A stretch of 64,000 bases of DNA from Actinomadura luzonensis (GCF_022664455.2 NZ_JAKRKC020000001.1:1302001-1366000); one strand, 5' to 3'. Shown: positions 45,863 to 54,383, numbered from the stretch's first letter. The notes: generated from the letters alone by a model not told the origin. Program-made: numbers and translations.

Positions 45863-46551
45863 AACATGCCCCTCTCGATGATGGTCCGCACGGTGTCGTG
45901 CTGGAGGACGTCCAGGCTGTGGCCGGGGGTGGTGACGAAGATGCGGCCCTCGCCCCACTGCCGGGTCCACAGGGCGGGCGAGGTGACCTCGCGGTGCCAC
46001 GGGTCCCAGGGGCGGACCTGCTGGGTGGTGGTGGCGAGCACGTCGATGTAGGCGTCGGTCAGGACCCAGTACTGCTCGGTGACGAGGTCGAAGTCGGCGA
46101 GCCCTTGGGTGATGGGGTGGGCGGCCGCCTCGGGGAGCAGGTTCACCGTGTAGGGGACGAAGTTGTCGGCCTGCGTGCCCTCCCGCTCGTCCGGGTGCTT
46201 GCCCGGGTGGCAGGCGAACTGGCCGCCGATGAGGTGCAGGTAGTCGGAGGAGTTGCGGTAGGAGTCGGCGATGCCGCCGTGCCAGCCGGCCATCCCGGTG
46301 CCGGCCCGGATGGCGGCCTCCAGCCCCTTCAGCTCCTCGGGCTGGATGGTTCCCATGGTGTAGCACTGCACGATGAGGTCGACGCCGGACATGTACGAGG
46401 AGTCCGCGTACGGCTCCGGTGAGTCCGCTCTCCGCACCTCGAAGCCGTGCTTCTCGAGGAAGGGGATGAACAGCTCCGTGGCCTCCACCGGGGCGTGCCC
46501 TTCCCAGCCGCCCCGGACCACGAGAGCCTTGCGGCCCTGGTCACTTGCCAT
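45847..46551 (-). CDS. ThuA-domain protein
   Basis: 234 residues. KALVVRGGWEGHAPVEATEL, SGVDLIVQCYTMG, GTGMAGWHGGIADSYRNSSD and GGQFACHPG fit the ThuA (trehalose utilisation) family with its class-I-glutamine-amidotransferase-like fold. ATG 46551 is chosen over an upstream in-frame GTG/ATG because it starts just before the first strand. Acts with the following oxidoreductase, probably on a 3-keto sugar or similar (inference). Confidence 0.9.
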   Translation of the reverse strand: MASDQGRKALVVRGGWEGHAPVEATELFIPFLEKHGFEVRRADSPEPYADSSYMSGVDLIVQCYTMGTIQPEELKGLEAAIRAGTGMAGWHGGIADSYRNSSDYLHLIGGQFACHPGKHPDEREGTQADNFVPYTVNLLPEAAAHPITQGLADFDLVTEQYWVLTDAYIDVLATTTQQVRPWDPWHREVTSPALWTRQWGEGRIFVTTPGHSLDVLQHDTVRTIIERGMLWASR

Positions 46552-46575
46552 GCTTCTGCCTAACGCCGTAAGGGT

Positions 46576-46593
46576 CGAACGTTCCGATGTTCG
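46576..46593. promoter_or_regulatory. inverted repeat upstream of the ThuA operon
   Basis: CGAAC-N8-GTTCG, 5+5 bases, 25 bases upstream of the ThuA start. LacI/GntR-like operator size, but no regulator gene adjoins, so weak. Confidence 0.3.
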
Positions 46594-46741
46594 CATCCCG
46601 GCATAGACGACGTGAGAGTGGGCAGCGCTTTCCGGGCGGGACCCCGGGACGGGGGCACGAGGGACGGCGGTTTACGGGTGCCTTAGTCCGGCGGGGTTCT
46701 CATGAGATGAATGTCCGCGAATGAGACGAAAGGTAACGCCT

Positions 46742-47578
46742 ATGAATGCCGATCATCATCGCGACAACCGGCTGCGGCGCCCGCTGTTCGTGGCCGCGAC
46801 GGCGGTGTTAATGGCGGCGGGCGGGGCCGGCGTGGCCGCCGCCGCGGCGGGCAGCACCACCCCCGCCGATCCGACCGCGACGCCCACCGACACGACCGCC
46901 CCGACGACCACCCCCACGGACACCCCCACGGACACGGCCACCCCCACCGAGACGGTGACCGTCACCGACGCCCCGACCGACACTCCCACCGAGACCCCCA
47001 CCCCCGAACTCGCGCCGCTCAGCCCGTGGGGCTTCGTCGGAGCGATGCACGGCGAGTTCGCGGTGGCCACGAAGGACGGCTGCGGCTCGGTGACCCTGTT
47101 CGCCCAGACGGGCCAGGCGACCGCCGTGGCGGAGGGCTCCATCACGGTACGCAGCCAGGACGGCTTCGAGCAGACGTACACGATCGGCGAGGACACCAGG
47201 ACCTTCGCCGGCCGCCGCGGCAACAGCGCCGTCAAGCAGGGCGACTGGGTGTCGGTCACCTCGACCGCGGCCGAGGACGGCGAGAGCGGCACGGCCCTGT
47301 ACGTCTACGACCTGTCGCGCCCGGTCAAGCGCACCTGGCGGGGCTGGGGCCGCATCGGGCAGTGGTGGGCCCCGCAGCCGACGTGGCGCACGCCTGCCCA
47401 GTGCCCCACGCCGACCGCCACCCCCACCGTGACCCCCACCGAGACCCCCACGGAGACCCCCACCACGACCCCGACGGAGACGCCCACGACGACCCCGACG
47501 GAGACCCCCACCACGACACCCACCGACACGGTGACGCCCACGCCGACTCCCACGCCGACGCCGACGCCGAGCCCGTGA
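46742..47578 (+). CDS. secreted Thr/Pro-repeat protein
   Basis: 278 residues. Signal peptide (RRPLFVAATAVLMAAGGAGVAAAAA), then a (P-T)-rich repeat of about 55 residues, a compact beta domain of about 110 residues (GEFAVATKDGCGSVTLFAQT, EQTYTIGEDTRTFAGRRGNS, VKQGDWVSV), and a second Thr/Pro repeat ending TPTPTPTPSP. The middle domain resembles DUF5666-like OB modules (inference); the Thr-rich arms are probable O-mannosylation sites. ATG 46742 has AAAGG 7 bases ahead. A strong terminator follows. Confidence 0.8.
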   Translation: MNADHHRDNRLRRPLFVAATAVLMAAGGAGVAAAAAGSTTPADPTATPTDTTAPTTTPTDTPTDTATPTETVTVTDAPTDTPTETPTPELAPLSPWGFVGAMHGEFAVATKDGCGSVTLFAQTGQATAVAEGSITVRSQDGFEQTYTIGEDTRTFAGRRGNSAVKQGDWVSVTSTAAEDGESGTALYVYDLSRPVKRTWRGWGRIGQWWAPQPTWRTPAQCPTPTATPTVTPTETPTETPTTTPTETPTTTPTETPTTTPTDTVTPTPTPTPTPTPSP

Positions 47579-47617
47579 CGAAGAACCGATAAGTCCCGAG
47601 CAGTACCTTCCCGAAGT

Positions 47618-47648
47618 CCGCCCGCCGCCACCGGCGCGGGCGGCTTTT
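47618..47648 (+). terminator. Rho-independent terminator
   Basis: CCGCCCGC (47618-47625) pairs perfectly with GCGGGCGG (47636-47643) across a 10-base loop and is followed by CTTTT, 39 bases after the stop of the Thr/Pro protein. Confidence 0.75.
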
Positions 47649-47762
47649 GCGTGTGGGGCCTGTGGCGACAGATGGGGCATTGACGAAAAATCCTTACATG
47701 GTACTCATAGATCGAGTCGGAAAGCTTCAAACCCCCCGAAGCTCGCCCGAAGGGAGACGCGC

Positions 47763-48212
47763 ATGGCGCGTACCACGTCGTCCGGCCCGCCCGCCGACTT
47801 ACTCGGCCCCGTCCAAGGAGAGGTCTCCTGGTTCTGCTGCGGCAACGCCTGGGGCCCCTGCAGCAGCACCGGCAAGGGAGCCTGCGGCACCTGCAACTCC
47901 AGCAGCCTCCAGCACGCCTGGCCCAACACCTCCGACGCCTGCTGGGCCATCACCCACCCCGACACCTGCGGCGTCGGCCTCTCCCGCCGCACCTGCGGGT
48001 TCCAGCACCGCACCACGGCGCTGTGCACCGGCACCAGCGTCGTCACCTCGATCGCCGACTGCGGCCCGCAGACCGACCTGTTCTGCGGCGAGCGGAGCTG
48101 CTGCGGCGCCACCTGCGCCAGCAACCGGCTGATCGACCTCACCCCGGCCGCGTTCAGCCGCATCGCCAGCCTGTCCGCGGGCCTGCGCCCGGCCGAGATC
48201 TCGACGGCGTGA
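47763..48212 (+). CDS. Cys-rich RlpA/expansin-like double-psi barrel protein
   Basis: 149 residues with 14 cysteines (FCCGN, GPCSS, GACGTC, DACW, DTCG, RTCG, ALCT, DCGP, FCGE, SCCG, TCAS). VVTSIADCGPQ and RLIDLTPAAFSRIASLSAGL match the two psi-loop segments of RlpA-type DPBB domains (V.D.GP... and ..IDLS.AAF..IA.L..G), including the catalytic Asp place. There is no N-terminal signal peptide, so export, if any, is unusual. ATG 47763 has AGGGAG 6 bases ahead. First of three tightly linked genes with a Tat substrate and a MauE-like redox protein, which suggests an extracytoplasmic disulfide-rich complex. Confidence 0.75.
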   Translation: MARTTSSGPPADLLGPVQGEVSWFCCGNAWGPCSSTGKGACGTCNSSSLQHAWPNTSDACWAITHPDTCGVGLSRRTCGFQHRTTALCTGTSVVTSIADCGPQTDLFCGERSCCGATCASNRLIDLTPAAFSRIASLSAGLRPAEISTA

Positions 48213-48223
48213 GGGAGGCGGGC

Positions 48224-48823
48224 ATGCTGCGCACCAGAAGGGACATGCTCAGGTCCGCCGTGCTCGGCGGCGGCGCGAGCGTCGTGGCCGCGACCGCGCT
48301 CGGCTCGCTCGGCCCGGAGGCCGCCTTCGCCGCGACCAGTGCCGACGTCGAGCCCGGGACCCCCGACCCGAACTTCGCCGAGGGCCGGATCCGCTCGATC
48401 AAGGACAACACGCTGCTCGTCCTCGGCTCGAACATGGTCTTCCACACCATCAGGGTCGTGGACGGCACCAGCCTGTGGAAGCTCGGCCCGGTCGGCTTCG
48501 ACCAGGCCAGGCCGGGCGACGGCCTGTACGCGCGCGGCGTCCGCATGCCCGACGGCATGCTGGCCGCCGAGGCGGTGTGGCTGAACATCGTCAACATCAA
48601 GGGCCACATCACCGACATCAAGGACCAGACCCTCCGCCTGGACCACAACGGGCACGAGGTGCTGTGCCACGTCGTGCCCGGCAAGTCGGTCGCCATCCAC
48701 TCCGAGTCCCCGCCGACGTCGGACCTGTCGCTGCTGAAGGTCGCCCAGCACGTGCAGATCCTCGGCGCCTGGCGGCCGGACACCAACGAGGTCGACATCG
48801 CCACCGTCTTCTCGCCGCACTAG
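48224..48823 (+). CDS. Tat-exported small beta protein
   Basis: 199 residues. Twin-arginine signal RTRRDMLRSAVLGGGASVVA ending AAFA, then two similar strands-rich units: FAEGRIRSIKDNTLLVLGSN and IKGHITDIKDQTLRLDHNGH, each an OB-like module with a conserved (G)xIxxIKDxTLxL pattern. This internal duplication suggests a DUF5666-like double barrel. A single Cys (LCHVV) remains. AGG 5-7 bases before ATG 48224; an in-frame GTG at 48209 would overlap the upstream gene. Middle gene of the DPBB/MauE cluster. Confidence 0.8.
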   Translation: MLRTRRDMLRSAVLGGGASVVAATALGSLGPEAAFAATSADVEPGTPDPNFAEGRIRSIKDNTLLVLGSNMVFHTIRVVDGTSLWKLGPVGFDQARPGDGLYARGVRMPDGMLAAEAVWLNIVNIKGHITDIKDQTLRLDHNGHEVLCHVVPGKSVAIHSESPPTSDLSLLKVAQHVQILGAWRPDTNEVDIATVFSPH

Positions 48824-48840
48824 TCACCTGGAGGAACGTG

Positions 48841-49617
48841 ATGGACGGGATCGCCGCGTCGCAGCCGTACGTGATCGCCTTCTTCCTCCTCTGGGCGGGG
48901 CTGGCGAAGCTGTTCAGCAGGCGGATGCGGGCCCAGGCCGGGCGGACCGCCCTGGCCCGGCTCGTCGGCGCGACGCGCGCGGTCCCGGCGCTCCGCCTGG
49001 CCGGGCTGGTGGAGCTGGCCGTGGCGGCGGCGCTGCTCGCGCCGCCGCTCCACCCCCTGGACGGCGCGGCCGCCGCGCTGCTGTCGGCGGGGTTCCTCGC
49101 TTACCTCGCCTACGCCCACGTGGCCGCGCCCGCCTCCTCGTGCGGCTGCCTCGGCCCGCACTCCGACCGGCCGGTGGACGTGCGGGCCTTCGCCCGCGCC
49201 GGGCTGCTGCTCGCGGCCGGGCTCCTGGCCACGGGCGCGCCGGCCGCGCACCCGCCGGCGGTGCCGCCCGCCGTACTGGAGATCGCGGTGCTGCTCGGCC
49301 TGTCGGCGGAGCTGGACCGGTACTGGCTCGTCCCGCTGCGCCGCCTGCGCGTCCGGCTCCGGCCGCCGCTCGCCGCCCCGGCCGCCGGGGACGCGCCCCT
49401 GGAGGCCACGCTGCACCTGCTGCGCCGCAGCCCCGCGTACTGCTCGGCCTCCGCCGGCCTCATCTCGGACGTGCGCGAGACGTGGGACGAGGACGGCACC
49501 CGTTTCGTGGTCTACGGGGCGCGGGACGGGCGCACCGCGGTCTTCGCCGTCCCGCTGGCCGGGAACGACCCGCGGGCCGTCCGGGTCGCCCTGGTCGACG
49601 AGGCCGCCCTCGCCTGA
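48841..49617 (+). CDS. MauE/DoxX-like redox membrane protein
   Basis: 258 residues. Four to five membrane helices in the first 170 residues (VIAFFLLWAGLAKLF, LAGLVELAVAAALLAPP) and the CXC motif SSCGCLG typical of MauE-type proteins, which with MauD support disulfide formation in methylamine dehydrogenase. A soluble C-terminal part of about 90 residues with YCSASAG follows. GGAGG lies 6-7 bases before ATG 48841. In this cluster its plausible client is the 14-Cys DPBB protein; no MauD-like thioredoxin is encoded. Confidence 0.82.
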   Translation: MDGIAASQPYVIAFFLLWAGLAKLFSRRMRAQAGRTALARLVGATRAVPALRLAGLVELAVAAALLAPPLHPLDGAAAALLSAGFLAYLAYAHVAAPASSCGCLGPHSDRPVDVRAFARAGLLLAAGLLATGAPAAHPPAVPPAVLEIAVLLGLSAELDRYWLVPLRRLRVRLRPPLAAPAAGDAPLEATLHLLRRSPAYCSASAGLISDVRETWDEDGTRFVVYGARDGRTAVFAVPLAGNDPRAVRVALVDEAALA

Positions 49618-49664
49618 TGGCAGGATCGGAGGCCGAAGCGTCCGACCCTGAAAGGCACGTGCAG

Positions 49665-50132
49665 ATGGCTCCGAACATCGCCACCGCGAACCGCGTCGAG
49701 CTGCCCGAGCTGCTCGACTTCCTCCGCCCCCGGCACCACGGCCTGCTGTCGACCGCCCGCGCCGACGGGCGGCCGCAGCTCTCCCCCGTCACCTGCGGCG
49801 TGGACGGCGAGGGGCGGATCGTGGTGTCCACCTATCCCGAGCGGGCCAAGACCCGCAACGCCAAGCGCGACGAGCGGGTGTCGATCTGCGTGTTGTCCGA
49901 CGACTGGAACGGCCCCTGGGTGCAGGTGGACGGCCGCGCCGAGGTGCTGGACATGCCCGAGGCGCTGGACGGGCTGGTCGAGTACTACCGGTGCATCGCC
50001 GGCGAGCACCCCGACTGGGAGGAGTACCGCGAGGCCATGCGGCGCCAGGACAAGTCGCTGATCCGCGTGCGCATCGAGCGCTGGGGCCCGATCGCGACCG
50101 GCGGCTTCCCCGCGCGGCTGGCGACGTCGTAG
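49665..50132 (+). CDS. PPOX-class (F420/FMN-binding split-barrel) protein
   Basis: 155 residues. HHGLLSTARADGRPQLSPVT, RIVVSTYPERAKTRNAKRDE, RVSICVLSDD and GPWVQVDGRAEVLD are the split-barrel flavin-binding motifs; the K/R-rich loop fits F420 binding. Family members reduce small molecules or biliverdin-like compounds. ATG 49665 has AAAGG 9 bases ahead; a longer start overlapping the MauE gene is possible. A CCGGCT-CCA-AGCCGG hairpin follows the stop. Confidence 0.9.
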   Translation: MAPNIATANRVELPELLDFLRPRHHGLLSTARADGRPQLSPVTCGVDGEGRIVVSTYPERAKTRNAKRDERVSICVLSDDWNGPWVQVDGRAEVLDMPEALDGLVEYYRCIAGEHPDWEEYREAMRRQDKSLIRVRIERWGPIATGGFPARLATS

Positions 50133-50139
50133 GGACCAT

Positions 50140-50154
50140 CCGGCTCCAAGCCGG
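50140..50154 (+). terminator. short hairpin after the PPOX gene
   Basis: CCGGCT-CCA-AGCCGG, perfect 6+6 stem, 8 bases after the stop codon, no T-run. An actinobacterial I-shaped terminator is likely from its position. Confidence 0.45.
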
Positions 50155-50220
50155 TCACAAGTACGGGGCCTTATCTGTAGAGGTCTCCGATTCTCGTCGC
50201 GCATCTCACGGAGTCCCCTC

Positions 50221-50625
50221 ATGCGTAAGCTCGCCCTGCTCGCCGCCGCCGCCGTCCTGCCGCTGACGGTCGCCGCCGGGCCCGCCTCGGCCCAGCCCGC
50301 GATCTGGAAGTGGGGGCCGGTGCACTCCGCCGACGGGATGGCGAGCTCCTGGGGCAAGGCGTACCTCCACCAGTTCGGCTACCTGGTGCGGGGCAGTCTG
50401 GAGGACACCCGCGGCAAGGGGTGCGCGTGGGCCGTGCTCAACGCGCAGGACTCGCGCGACGGGCGCTGGAAGAGCTACGGCTTCTACAACTGCCGGCCCG
50501 GGGTGGGCACGTTCAAGAAGGACTACCGCAACGTGCTGCGGATCCGCGTCCAGGTCTGCCGCGGCAACGCCACGCGGCCCACGGGCGAGTGCTCGGGCTG
50601 GAAGTGGATACTCAAGATGGGCTAG
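50221..50625 (+). CDS. small secreted protein
   Basis: 134 residues. Signal peptide (RKLALLAAAAVLPLTVAAGPASA) then about 110 residues rich in Trp, Gly and Tyr (IWKWGPVHSADGMASSWGKA, WKSYGFYNC, ECSGWKWILKMG) with four Cys that could form two disulfides. No family recognised. ACGGAG lies 7 bases before the ATG. Convergent with the next gene; their stop codons overlap. Confidence 0.75.
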   Translation: MRKLALLAAAAVLPLTVAAGPASAQPAIWKWGPVHSADGMASSWGKAYLHQFGYLVRGSLEDTRGKGCAWAVLNAQDSRDGRWKSYGFYNCRPGVGTFKKDYRNVLRIRVQVCRGNATRPTGECSGWKWILKMG

Positions 50626-51158
50626 AACACGAAGATCAGCAGCAGCGTGAGCCCGATGGCCAGGGCCGTGAAGGCGGGCGTGCGGGGCCGCCGGGCGGCC
50701 TCGCGCCGGGAGCAGACCACCAGCGTCACGAGCACGGCCAGCGCCGCGGCCAGGTGCAGGGCGTACCAGACCGGGACCGGCAGCGCCACGAAGGCCGGCT
50801 CGTCGGCGGCGGCCTGCCCGGACACGGCGAGGACGCCGGCCAGGCACAGGACGGCGAGGCCGGGCCCGACCCGGCCGAGCACGGCCCACAACGTGGCGCC
50901 CAGCGCGAGGACGGTGGTCGTGCCCGCGTGGATCTGCCTGACCCGCAGGCCGCCGGGCACCTCGGTGCTGATCCTGAGCATCGAGGCGTAGGCCTCCGAG
51001 ATCGGGGTGCCGCGCAGCGGCGCGTACCAGCCGTCGTAGGCCACCTCCGCCCCGCTCGGCGTGTAGAAGAACGCCAGGTATCCGCCGGTCAGCAGCATCG
51101 CGGCGAAGCAGTAGAGGAGCATCTCCCCCGCTAACTGCCGGGCTCGGTCGCGGTCCAT
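50622..51158 (-). CDS. cytochrome-b-like membrane protein
   Basis: 178 residues, about four to five helices. GEMLLYCFAAMLLTGGYLAF then FYTPSGAEVAYDGWYAPLRG and AYASMLRISTEVPGGLRVRQ-IHAG follow the N-terminal half of cytochrome b from bc complexes. In bc proteins helix B has two haem-ligand His about 14 apart; here only the first (RQIHAG) is present and the second place is Trp, and only one later His (WYALHL) is seen. So full bis-haem binding is unlikely. It is 13 bases downstream of the lipoprotein gene and ends a MarR-led operon. Confidence 0.7.
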   Translation of the reverse strand: MDRDRARQLAGEMLLYCFAAMLLTGGYLAFFYTPSGAEVAYDGWYAPLRGTPISEAYASMLRISTEVPGGLRVRQIHAGTTTVLALGATLWAVLGRVGPGLAVLCLAGVLAVSGQAAADEPAFVALPVPVWYALHLAAALAVLVTLVVCSRREAARRPRTPAFTALAIGLTLLLIFVF

Positions 51159-51171
51159 CCGGCGATCATAA

Positions 51172-52467
51172 TCAGCCGGCGGCCGCGATGGCGGCGCGCC
51201 GCCAGAAGCCGCCGTCGGCCTCCAGCGTGCCGGCCGCCCACGTGACCGTGCCCGAGCGGGCCAGCCCGGCGGCGGTGAAGAACTGCGAGCGCTTCAGCCC
51301 GGGGATCGCGGGCAGGCGCGGCAGCCGGGCCGCCGGCCCGCCGGGAGCCGCCATCCGCCAGGTGTCGCGGAGGCGCGGGCTGCCGGTCACCACCAGGACG
51401 CCGCCGCCCGAGGGGCTCTCGGCCAGGCGGGGGCAGCAGTAGCCGGCCTTCGGCGCGGTGTGCCTGCTCCAGGCCCGGCCGTCCCAGTGCAGCAGGATCG
51501 GGGGCGGGTCGGCGGGCTCGTCGGCCGCCTCGCCGTGGTTGAAGGTGTGGGTGCCGATCGCCCACACGTCGGTCGGCGACAGCGCGAGCACGCCCTCCAG
51601 CCCGGCGCTGCCCTCGGGCGGCTTGGGGGCGGCGAACGCGTACTCCGGGGTGGGGACCAGCCGCCAGGAGCGGCCGTCCCAGTGCATCGCGGCGGGCTGG
51701 CTCAGCTCGCTCCCGGTGACGCCCCGGCCGGAGTGGCGGGCGCCGACCGCCCACAGGTCGGCGGGGCCGGTGCCGCTCAGCGCGGCCGCCTCGGCGTCGC
51801 CGGGGAGCGGCACGTCGGTCCAGGAGCGGCCGTCCCAGTGGGTGGCCAGCGGGCGGCCGGCGCCGTGGACGGCCCAGGCGTCGGCGGGGCCGAGCACCGC
51901 GAAGTCGGCGACGGCGGGGGCGTCGATCCTGCCGGGGACGCGGTGCCAGGCGGAGCCGTCCCAGCGGACCGCGCTCAGCGCCTCGACCTGCTCGTCCGCC
52001 CCGATCTCGGGGAGCAGCAGCCAGACGTCGGCGGGGCCGGAGGCGGCGACGCGCACGTCCGCGCCGGGCGGCACCCGGATCCGCCCGGGCGGCGGTTCGG
52101 CCGGGCGCCAGGCGGTGCCGTCGTGGCGCAGGAGCAGCAGCTCGCCGGCCGCGGACCCGGCGGCCCACGCCTCGCGGGGGCCGGCGGCCGCGAGGTCGGT
52201 GAGCCGGGTGTCGGGGCGGTCGCTGACGTAGGCGTAACGCCAGCCCGCGCCGGTGACGGCGGGGGTGGCGACGGGGCCGGGGGTGGGGGCGCCGGGAGAT
52301 CGGGAAGCGAGGGCGGACGTCGAGGTGGGCGCCGGGACGGACGTCAGGGCGGGCGTCGGGGCAGGCGTCCGGGTGGGCGCCGGGGTGGTGCGCGCGTCGC
52401 GCCCGGGCGCGCAGGCCACGGCCGCGACCAGCGTGCACGCGGCCACCAGCGGTGCTGCGATCCTCAT
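51172..52467 (-). CDS. lipoprotein with propeller-type repeats
   Basis: 431 residues. Signal peptide II with lipobox VAAVAC (Cys about 19), a Pro/Thr-rich linker, then repeated units of the form (A/L)WAVG...HWDGRSW..VP (for example PADVWLLLPE, THWDGRSWTDVPL, MHWDGRSWRLVPT, LHWDGRAWSRHTA), at least five, forming a beta-propeller outside the membrane. Function unknown; surface binding is likely. It follows the MarR gene by 23 bases. Confidence 0.8.
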   Translation of the reverse strand: MRIAAPLVAACTLVAAVACAPGRDARTTPAPTRTPAPTPALTSVPAPTSTSALASRSPGAPTPGPVATPAVTGAGWRYAYVSDRPDTRLTDLAAAGPREAWAAGSAAGELLLLRHDGTAWRPAEPPPGRIRVPPGADVRVAASGPADVWLLLPEIGADEQVEALSAVRWDGSAWHRVPGRIDAPAVADFAVLGPADAWAVHGAGRPLATHWDGRSWTDVPLPGDAEAAALSGTGPADLWAVGARHSGRGVTGSELSQPAAMHWDGRSWRLVPTPEYAFAAPKPPEGSAGLEGVLALSPTDVWAIGTHTFNHGEAADEPADPPPILLHWDGRAWSRHTAPKAGYCCPRLAESPSGGGVLVVTGSPRLRDTWRMAAPGGPAARLPRLPAIPGLKRSQFFTAAGLARSGTVTWAAGTLEADGGFWRRAAIAAAG

Positions 52468-52490
52468 CCCGTAACGCTACCCACGGCCGG

Positions 52491-53033
52491 TCAGGCCAGC
52501 AGGCGAGCCGCGATCTGCGTCCAGTCGTCGTCCTCCTCCGGCGCCTCGCGCGCGGTGACCCGGTCGGCGGCCTCGGCGAAGGCCTGCAGCCCCCGCAGCA
52601 GCGCGATGCGCCCGGCCGGCGGCATCGCGCTGAGCACGCGGGCGAGGTCGTCGCGCCGCAACTGCTGGAGCTCCTGGATGAGGGCCCGGCCGGAGGGGGT
52701 GAGGGAGAGGGTCAGCTCGCGCCGGTCCTCCTCGCAGTGGGAGCGCCGGACGAGCCCGGCCGCCTCTAGCCGGTCGCAGAGCCGGCTGGCGGACGAGGGC
52801 ACCGCGCCGAGCGCCGTGGCGAGCCGGCTCAGGTTGATCGTCTCGTGCTTCTCGATGGTCAGCAGCGCCTGGAGCTGGATGGAGGACACCTTCGTGGCGA
52901 ACGCCTGCCGTGAGCGGCCCCATACTGCCACCAGGGCCGCCGCCTCCCTCTCGATGACGGCCCACTCCGTCGGCGGCAGCTGGCCGACGAAGGGGTCGGG
53001 TGCTTCAACGGGTGGAACAGGCTCGTCTATCAC
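52491..53033 (-). CDS. MarR-family transcriptional regulator
   Basis: 180 residues. Winged helix region INLSRLATALGAVPSSASRL with wing RRSHCEEDRRELTLSLTPSG; extra N-terminal tail of about 20 residues. The tight spacing to the SpoIIE phosphatase gene upstream (27 bases) and the lipoprotein gene downstream (23) suggests one operon. TTGC/GCAA palindromes upstream of the phosphatase gene are of a type MarR proteins bind, so it may control this locus. Confidence 0.9.
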   Translation of the reverse strand: MIDEPVPPVEAPDPFVGQLPPTEWAVIEREAAALVAVWGRSRQAFATKVSSIQLQALLTIEKHETINLSRLATALGAVPSSASRLCDRLEAAGLVRRSHCEEDRRELTLSLTPSGRALIQELQQLRRDDLARVLSAMPPAGRIALLRGLQAFAEAADRVTAREAPEEDDDWTQIAARLLA

Positions 53034-53060
53034 ACGCTATCCACTCAGTGAGATTGCCGG

Positions 53061-54269
53061 TCATGGTCGTTCTCGCCCGGGATGCGGCCCGGATGGCTTT
53101 GGCCCCGGATGGGGATCAGGGGTCCAATCGAGACATACCACGACCGCATCATCCAGCACCTCCATGCCCCTCCGGAAGTCCAGCAGTCCTCGGACCATCG
53201 TCCGCACGGCCTCGTCGGCGGGCTGCATTCGCGTGGTTTTGATCAGGGACTCCAGCGACGAGAGGCCGAACTCGACGCCGCCCTTGGACCGCGAGGAGTA
53301 GACGCCGTCGCTGGCCACGATGAGCCGGTCGCCGGGCTCCAGCTGCAGGTGCTGCTCGGTGTAGGCGGTGTTGCCGAACATGCCGAGCGGGAGCTGCTGC
53401 TCCAGCTCGACGCGGCGGACCTGGCCGGCGCGCATGAGCATGACGCGCGGCGAGCCGGCGTCCACCAGGGCCGTCTCGCCGGTGACGGCGTCGAAGCGCA
53501 TCAGCAGGGTCGAGACGTGCAGGCGGCCGCCGTACTGGCCGTAGATGGCCTCGTCGGCGAGGCCCGCCTGCTCCTCCAGGCCCGCGCCCGAGCGGCGGGC
53601 GTTGCGGAGGGCGGTGATGGTGAGCGTGGTCAGCATGGCGGCCTCGACGCCGGCGCCCATGCCGTCGGTGACCGAGAGGATGAGGCCGCTGGGGCCGCAG
53701 GCCCAGTCGAAGCTGTCGCCGTAGACGGCGTAGGCGGGTTCGAGCTGGCCGGCCAGGCGGTAGCCGTCGCCCTGGTGGCCGAAGCCGGGCAGCAGGGCCC
53801 ACTGCATCTCGGCGGCGAGGGTGAGACGGGCGGCTCGGCGTACCCGGTGGTAACGGTCGGTGATGCGGTCGGCGTCGCGCAGTGCGTGGCCGAGCGCGGT
53901 GGCGATCTCCTGCAGGTCCTCGACGACCGCCGTGCCGGGCGGCGTGGCGAAGCCCAGGCAGAGCACGCCGATCCGCTCGCCGCAGGCGCTGACCGGCAGG
54001 TGCAGCACGGTGCCCTCGAGCTGGGGCACCTGGGCGGCGAAGGCGCGGCCGGCGGGCGTGCCGTCGATGGCGAGGCCGCGCTCGCCCGGCGCCGGCTCCG
54101 CCAGCACCGGACGCAGCGTGAGCAGCGCGCAGTCGGCCAGCAGCACCTCGACCTGCTCGACGGCGAAGTGCAGGGTCACCGCGTCGCGCAGCGCCTCCGG
54201 CACGGCATAGGGCGGGGCCGCGTGCATCGCCTGTCGCACTGCGTAAACGCCTTCGGAAATGCTGCCCAA
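53061..54269 (-). CDS. SpoIIE/RsbU-type PP2C phosphatase with N-terminal sensor
   Basis: 402 residues from TTG 54269, which has AGGT 6-7 bases ahead. Residues about 30-170 look like a GAF-type sensor (LADCALLTLRPV, ERIGVLCLGFATPPGTAVVE). The PP2C domain has RAARLTLAAEMQWALLPG, DSFDWACGPSGLILSVTDGM (metal Asp), ADEAIYGQYGG, LIVASDGVYSSRS and LDDAVVVCLD. Such phosphatases dephosphorylate STAS anti-anti-sigma factors. The RsbT-like kinase encoded divergently is the natural opposing partner; no STAS gene is in the window. Confidence 0.88.
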   Translation of the reverse strand: MGSISEGVYAVRQAMHAAPPYAVPEALRDAVTLHFAVEQVEVLLADCALLTLRPVLAEPAPGERGLAIDGTPAGRAFAAQVPQLEGTVLHLPVSACGERIGVLCLGFATPPGTAVVEDLQEIATALGHALRDADRITDRYHRVRRAARLTLAAEMQWALLPGFGHQGDGYRLAGQLEPAYAVYGDSFDWACGPSGLILSVTDGMGAGVEAAMLTTLTITALRNARRSGAGLEEQAGLADEAIYGQYGGRLHVSTLLMRFDAVTGETALVDAGSPRVMLMRAGQVRRVELEQQLPLGMFGNTAYTEQHLQLEPGDRLIVASDGVYSSRSKGGVEFGLSSLESLIKTTRMQPADEAVRTMVRGLLDFRRGMEVLDDAVVVCLDWTPDPHPGPKPSGPHPGRERP

Positions 54270-54314
54270 CGCGTGACCTCTATCTCCAGGCGCGAGCGCG
54301 CGCCACTGACAAAC

Positions 54315-54328
54315 TTGCACAATAGCAA
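54315..54328. promoter_or_regulatory. MarR-type palindrome before the phosphatase gene
   Basis: TTGC-ACAATA-GCAA followed by ATAAC, 46 bases upstream of the phosphatase TTG. The same AAATAAC tail recurs at the second site on the kinase side. Confidence 0.4.
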
Positions 54329-54383
54329 ATAACTCTGCGGGCACCCGCGTTACACCCCGGACCTGCGACCGAGGACATGATCC

